This document shows positions 62,028 to 64,000 of a stretch of 64,000 bases of DNA, piece by piece (the stretch's first letter is position 1; each line of letters begins with the position of its first letter). A program made the translations under genes and the position numbers. The notes beneath the pieces were generated by a model. The model searched no databases. It saw only the letters and a list, made by a program, of their open reading frames with translations, and was not told where the DNA came from. Where the stretch lies: assembly GCA_029215795.1 (NCBI GenBank), contig JARDYH010000002.1, positions 109,676,501-109,740,500 of the forward strand. The letters run 5' to 3'. The stretch is from Anniella stebbinsi (lineage: Eukaryota > Chordata > Lepidosauria > Squamata > Anniellidae).

Positions 62028-63257
62028 TTACCCACTTTTTGAGGGTCATTTGCCTGTTGGGCAATTTCCATATGTTCCATATATACAGCCAGTAGATGGC
62101 ACTGCGATATTGTGTGATTCCAGAAATACCACTGCATTTTCAGCAAGTTAAAAATGGCGAAATAAAGCTTAAAAATGACGGGAGCGGCACCAGATTTTGA
62201 CGATGTTGTGAAAAGAATCCACAAATGTCTGTGAATGATTGACCATGAGTGCATGATAAAAGACTCATGTGAAGAGGGCATTCATCTATGTCATGTGAAG
62301 GCAGTTCCCAATTACATTGTTCTAAATGGCCATAAGAAGCAGAGCACTTAACCCAAAGGCCAAAGAAAGATACTTCTGACTGCCCAGTAAACCATTGTTA
62401 CTTCTTCTTTTTTTAGCATCATGTGCGCTATCAGGTTGCTCATACAATTGAACTGGCCCATTCCATTCATGCAACCCTTTGCAAGGACCAACTTAGTTTG
62501 GAAAATGCAGGCTGAAAAAAGTTTATGTTTTGAGTATGTGAATCGCTGGTTTTGGTCTCCAAAAGTGATGTAGGGGAATGGTTCAAGATCACTCATGTCA
62601 ACAGCTCAGTTTAGCTGACTGGTTTCATCCATCAGTCATAACAAAAGATCATATTATCGTAAAAGAGAGACAAATGCAATGGTCTGAAAAACAATGAAGC
62701 GTATGCACATCTTTGAAACGAAAACAACAACACAAAACACTGTATAGTTGAAGTAAAAAATGCAAAAGAGGTTCCCCCCCCTGTTTGTTTGTTTGTTTTT
62801 TAAATACATTTGTCTTTCTATTAGCGGACATCAATTCGTTTTTGGTGAGTTGAGCAGTAGGACTTTTCAGCCAGGAGACAATCTTGCTACTTCGATCTTA
62901 ATTCTTTGTCTCTCCAGTACTGAAATATGCTGTGTAACAGAGCTTTGGCTATTGGGCGGTACAGAAATGTAATAACTAAATAAATAGGTTTTTTTCAACA
63001 AACCTTTTCATACAGGTATAGAATCTTACATTATATATGGCCCCTTCCTCTACCTGCCCCCTCCCCCAGATTTGTTGGACTACAACACCCATAATCCAAT
63101 AGCCAGCTGGCTGTGGGATTATGGGAATTGTAGTTCAACACATCCGGAGGGTCTCATGTTGGGGAAGGCTGGTATAGAGGGTATTTCTGTAATAGTCATC
63201 TTGAATTGCAGACAGCATCTGCAGAGAGCTTCGGCTATGGGGCGGTATATAAGTGTA

Positions 63258-63293
<36 letters not shown>

Positions 63294-64000
63294 CTGCAGG
63301 AGAGTCAAGCATTGGGTATTTGATCAGAATCAATATTCATAAGAAAGTATATAATACCATTTAGGCACTTTTACATAGTTTAGGAATTGTTTGTCTCTTA
63401 ACATGGTTTTCTTTGCTTTTATTTTAATTGATATCCTAATTTTCCATAAAACCCAGTGAAGCATGCATAAAATGTCCACATAGTTCAAGCATTGACCAGA
63501 CCTAGGGCTGCTTAACTTCAGCATGGATGCACCATGCCTAACAGATGGTAAGACCATGCCTCAGAAGACCATGTAAGACCATGCCTTATACAGCTTTGGC
63601 ATCCAATGTTAGTCCTACTCATTTCGATTAGTCTGCTGTTCGTAGGACTAACATTGGATACTACCCTTTGTCAAATCAACTTGCAGAAGAATGTATGTCA
63701 TCATTCCTAACCACCAAAGCACATACACCAGAGAACACCTGATGCAGGCATTGCTGGTTTGTTACATTTTTTTTAAAAAAACTAGTGATATGCATTTAGT
63801 TAAACACATCCCTCATTCAACGTCAATGAATTGAAACCAGCAGTGAGGTCCAAAACAGTTTACAGGAGATTTCCTGCTACCCCTGCATTAAGTCTACAGA
63901 CAGAAACCAACCGGACTAACAGCACTAGCAATAGGACAGGATCCTCCACTGCACTTGAGGTCACTGATGTAGCTTAGGAGGCCTCGGCAGGCTGCATGGC
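62028..64000. other. Gene-free right end of the window
   Basis: No exon recognised. It contains L2-like tails (gagctttggctattgggcgg at 62940; gagcttcggctatggggcgg at 63227) with A/T-rich microsatellites, and a copy of the aactcccatca-type palindrome at 63070-63165. Upstream exons of the minus-strand NHL gene could lie here, but I cannot see any with confidence. Confidence 0.5.

Overview
This window is vertebrate nuclear DNA, most likely from a squamate reptile (lizard or snake). The genes are split into short exons with GT/AG junctions. The gene order is the vertebrate ABCA1 - NIPSNAP3 neighbourhood (human 9q31). The spacer DNA is dominated by sauropsid-type repeats: an L1 clade with AT-rich coding sequence, CR1 tails, L2/Vingi-like LINE fragments, tRNA-derived SINEs and many short palindromic DNA transposons.

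Layout. (1) 1-8490: the last four coding exons of ABCA1 on the plus strand, ending at the TGA at 5549-5551, then a 3'UTR of about 2.9 kb. The UTR carries a cluster of three miR-33 seed sites and ends at a polyadenylation signal at 8463. (2) 8491-11796: repeat-rich spacer between convergent genes. (3) 11797-20811, minus strand: a complete six-exon NIPSNAP3 gene of 247 codons plus stop, with a CpG-rich promoter near 20.4-21.1 kb. (4) 20812-27681: spacer holding a 5'-truncated L1 (22791-26385) with one long open ORF2 and a perfect 14-bp target-site duplication. (5) 27682-41129, minus strand: a second complete six-exon NIPSNAP3 gene (250 codons plus stop). A full-length but ORF2-damaged L1 (29624-35209, 19-bp target-site duplication) lies in antisense in its fourth intron. 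(6) 41130-54846: gene-free, repeat-rich spacer. Its most striking object is a GC-rich hAT-like element at 47602-49399 containing five hairpin repeats of about 190 bp. (7) 54847-58346, minus strand: two exons of an NHL-repeat beta-propeller gene, perhaps with a tiny first coding exon at 61059-61070. (8) 61071-64000: no gene recognised.

ABCA1 exports cholesterol and phospholipid to apolipoprotein A-I. The NIPSNAP3 products are small proteins with predicted mitochondrial targeting sequences. They are neighbours by conserved synteny and no shared pathway is visible from the sequence. The two NIPSNAP3 copies share identical exon phases and, by my count over exon 2, about 70% identical residues, so they are an old tandem duplication. 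Most of the remaining DNA is transposon-derived. Where ends and target duplications could be read, superfamilies are proposed; otherwise elements are described only by structure.
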